64,000 nucleotides of DNA, taken from Neoroseomonas terrae (GTDB taxonomy: Bacteria > Pseudomonadota > Alphaproteobacteria > Acetobacterales > Acetobacteraceae). A program made the position numbers and the translations under genes. This document shows, piece after piece, positions 62,378-64,000 of this stretch. A model generated the notes under the pieces. That model ran no database searches. It was not told the DNA's origin and worked only from the letters and a program-made list of their open reading frames with translations. How positions within the stretch are numbered: position 1 is the stretch's first letter; every line of letters begins with the position of its first letter. The DNA lies in assembly GCF_018129025.1 (NCBI RefSeq), contig NZ_JAAEDI010000022.1, positions 1-64,000 on the forward strand. The letters are read 5' to 3'.

Positions 62378-63795
62378 CCCAGGATCGAGGCGACGGCTGC
62401 CTGCGCCGCAGCCACCAGCGGCGCCGGGTAGAGGAAGAACAACGTGGTGAACAACCCGGACGCCGCCATCACGAAGGAGGTCGCGGCCGGCCGGGCATCG
62501 AGCGCACCGGTCGATTCGTCGAAGAACATTACCTTCACGATGCGCAGGTAGTAGAAGGCCGACACGACCGAGGACAGCACGCCGACGATGGCGAGCGTCC
62601 ACAGCCCCGCATCGATCGCCGCCTTGAAGACGAACATCTTGCCGAAGAAGCCGGCGAGCGGCGGGATGCCGGCCATCGAGAACATGAAGATCGCCATCCA
62701 CACCGCCATGGACAGGTCGGTCTTCGCCACGCCCGCGAGGTCGGACACCGTCTCGACCGCCCTGCCCTGCCGCCGCATCGACACCAGCACCGCGAAGGCG
62801 CCGAGGTTCATCAGCAGGTAGATCGCCATGTAGATGAGCAGGCCGCGCATCCCGGCCTCGGATGCCGCGGCGAGGCCGACCAGCGCGTAGCCGACATGGC
62901 CGATGGAGGAATAGGCCATCAGCCGCTTGATGTTTTCCTGGCCGATGGCGGCGAAGGCGCCGAGCACCATCGACAGCAGCGAGATCACCACGATCACCTG
63001 CTGCCACTGCCCGGCGAGGTCGCCGAACGGCCCGCCCAGCACGCGGGCGAACAGCACGATGGCGGCGACCTTGGGTGCCGCGGCGAAGAAGGCCGTGACC
63101 GGCGTCGGCGCACCTTCATAGACGTCCGGCGTCCACATGTGGAACGGCACCGCCGAGACCTTGAAGGCCAGGCCCGTGATGACGAAGACCATGCCGACGA
63201 TCACGCCGGGGCTGGCCTTGGCCGGGTCGGACAGCGCATCCGCGATGCGGTCGAAATTCGTGGTGCCCGCGAAGCCGTAGACTAGCGAGGAGCCGTAGAG
63301 CAGCAGCCCCGAGGCCAGCGCGCCGAGCACGAAATACTTGAGGCCCGCTTCAGCCGACCGCTCGCTGTCGCGGTTGAAGGCGGCTACGACATACAGGCTC
63401 AGCGACAGCAACTCGAGCCCGATATAGAGCGCCATCAGGTCGTTCGCCGAGACCATGATGAGCATGCCGAGCGTCGCGAACAGCAGCAGCACGGGGTACT
63501 CGAAGCGATCGAGCTTGTCGTGCCTGTTGTAGTCGAGCGACAGCGCGACGCCCGCCGCGGCACCCAGCAGGATCAGGACCTTCGCGAAGCGCGCGAAGGC
63601 GTCGGAGACGACGAGCCCATTGAAGCCGCTGCCTTCCGGCGCGCCGAGCACCAGCACGGCGGTCAGCAGGAAGGCGCCGATCACCGCCATCGCGCAGGCG
63701 AAGTAGCTGTTCCGCTTCGGCAGTACGCCGACGCCGAGGATAGTCAGGCCGCAAAGGCCGAGGACGAGCTCGGGAAGAGCCAGGGTCCAGTTCAT
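62374..63795 (-). CDS. nuoN: NADH-quinone oxidoreductase subunit NuoN
   Basis: A 473-residue antiporter-like membrane subunit of Complex I with about 14 helices. Diagnostic stretches: GLELLSLSLYVVAAFNRDS, LKYFVLGALASGLLLYGSSL, GLAFKVSAVPFHMWTPDVYEGAPTPVTAFFAA (the conserved Lys of the proton channel) and QENIKRLMAYSSIGHVGY. ATG 63795 (MNWTLALPEL) is the natural start; the frame upstream belongs to the nuoM-nuoN junction. Last nuo gene before birA. Confidence 0.95.
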   Translation of the reverse strand: MNWTLALPELVLGLCGLTILGVGVLPKRNSYFACAMAVIGAFLLTAVLVLGAPEGSGFNGLVVSDAFARFAKVLILLGAAAGVALSLDYNRHDKLDRFEYPVLLLFATLGMLIMVSANDLMALYIGLELLSLSLYVVAAFNRDSERSAEAGLKYFVLGALASGLLLYGSSLVYGFAGTTNFDRIADALSDPAKASPGVIVGMVFVITGLAFKVSAVPFHMWTPDVYEGAPTPVTAFFAAAPKVAAIVLFARVLGGPFGDLAGQWQQVIVVISLLSMVLGAFAAIGQENIKRLMAYSSIGHVGYALVGLAAASEAGMRGLLIYMAIYLLMNLGAFAVLVSMRRQGRAVETVSDLAGVAKTDLSMAVWMAIFMFSMAGIPPLAGFFGKMFVFKAAIDAGLWTLAIVGVLSSVVSAFYYLRIVKVMFFDESTGALDARPAATSFVMAASGLFTTLFFLYPAPLVAAAQAAVASILG

Positions 63796-63799
63796 CGGA

Positions 63800-64000
63800 T
63801 CACATCCCCGCCAGGCGAGCGGCGCCGAGAGCGGCCTCATGCCGCTGCACCAGCGCGGTCACCGAGGCTTCGAAGAAGGAAAGGAAGCTGTGCGGGTAAA
63901 CGCCCATCCAGAGGGCGAGCACCACGAGCGGTGCGAAGACCAGGTGCTCCCGCGGCGACATGTCCATCAGGCTGAACAGGTCCTGCTTCGTCACCTTGCC
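63800..64000 (-). CDS. nuoM: NADH-quinone oxidoreductase subunit NuoM, C-terminal part (5' end outside window)
   Basis: The visible 66 codons are the C-terminus of NuoM: DMSPREHLVFAPLVVLALWMGVYP followed by SFLSFFEASVTALVQRH and LAGM. This last membrane helix with the WMGVYP motif is typical of NuoM. It ends four bases before the nuoN ATG, as expected for the nuo operon. Confidence 0.9.
   Translation of the reverse strand, partial: GKVTKQDLFSLMDMSPREHLVFAPLVVLALWMGVYPHSFLSFFEASVTALVQRHEAALGAARLAGM

Overview
The window is a GC-rich alphaproteobacterial chromosome segment, most likely from the Acetobacteraceae (Roseomonas-like, Rhodospirillales). The reasons are gene content and order: ntrB-ntrC-ntrY-ntrX followed by a D-amino-acid aminotransferase and hfq-hflX; nuoM-nuoN-birA-coaX-rnj-DUF1467-proS-lolCE-lolD-dnaE on one strand; a short ProRS; an NDUFS4-type Complex I subunit; and several Hint_2 (hedgehog/intein) proteins, which are common in this family. 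The assignment is inference from content; no database was searched.

Layout. 1-8.5 kb: a cox/xdh-type molybdenum hydroxylase accessory cluster on the minus strand (coxG, coxD, coxE, two XdhC halves, a molybdopterin-binding protein cut by the left edge), split by an opgG-opgH pair on the plus strand. 8.6-15.7 kb: ion antiporter plus methylisocitrate lyase, an OmpA-like porin, an AAA+ ATPase with a GspE-like N-terminus, an AcuC-type deacetylase and a DUF192 protein. 15.7-25.7 kb: accessory region with three RTX-repeat/Hint proteins and one stand-alone Hint protein, interspersed with tRNA-Pro, tRNA-Arg, an NDUFS4 homologue, a RibD/DHFR-like reductase and a thiolase. Two of the RTX-Hint genes are close paralogues that share their upstream control region; the second has lost one base near its 5' end. 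25.8-28.3 kb: two convergent c-di-GMP enzymes (GGDEF-EAL and HD-GYP). 28.3-42.5 kb: ispDF, doxX, then the long nitrogen-regulation run dusB-ntrB-ntrC-ntrY-ntrX-dat and onward through hfq, hflX, an IMPase and greB.

42.5-49.4 kb: the most unusual gene, a 181-residue protein (42555-43100) whose whole length reads like a compact ribosome-inactivating protein (ricin/Shiga A-chain N-glycosidase fold) with all five expected active-site residues in order. It is followed by pirin, an unknown periplasmic protein, mazG, an amidase and an orphan peptide-binding protein. 49.4-64 kb: housekeeping on the minus strand (dnaE, methyltransferase, lolD with two tandem lolC/E genes, proS, DUF1467, RNase J, CoaX, BirA, NuoN, NuoM). 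A structured intergenic segment ending in a good intrinsic terminator, between DUF1467 and proS, is a candidate small RNA.

No insertion sequence, prophage or CRISPR array was found. The very long ORFs antisense to real genes are GC-bias shadows and are left out.
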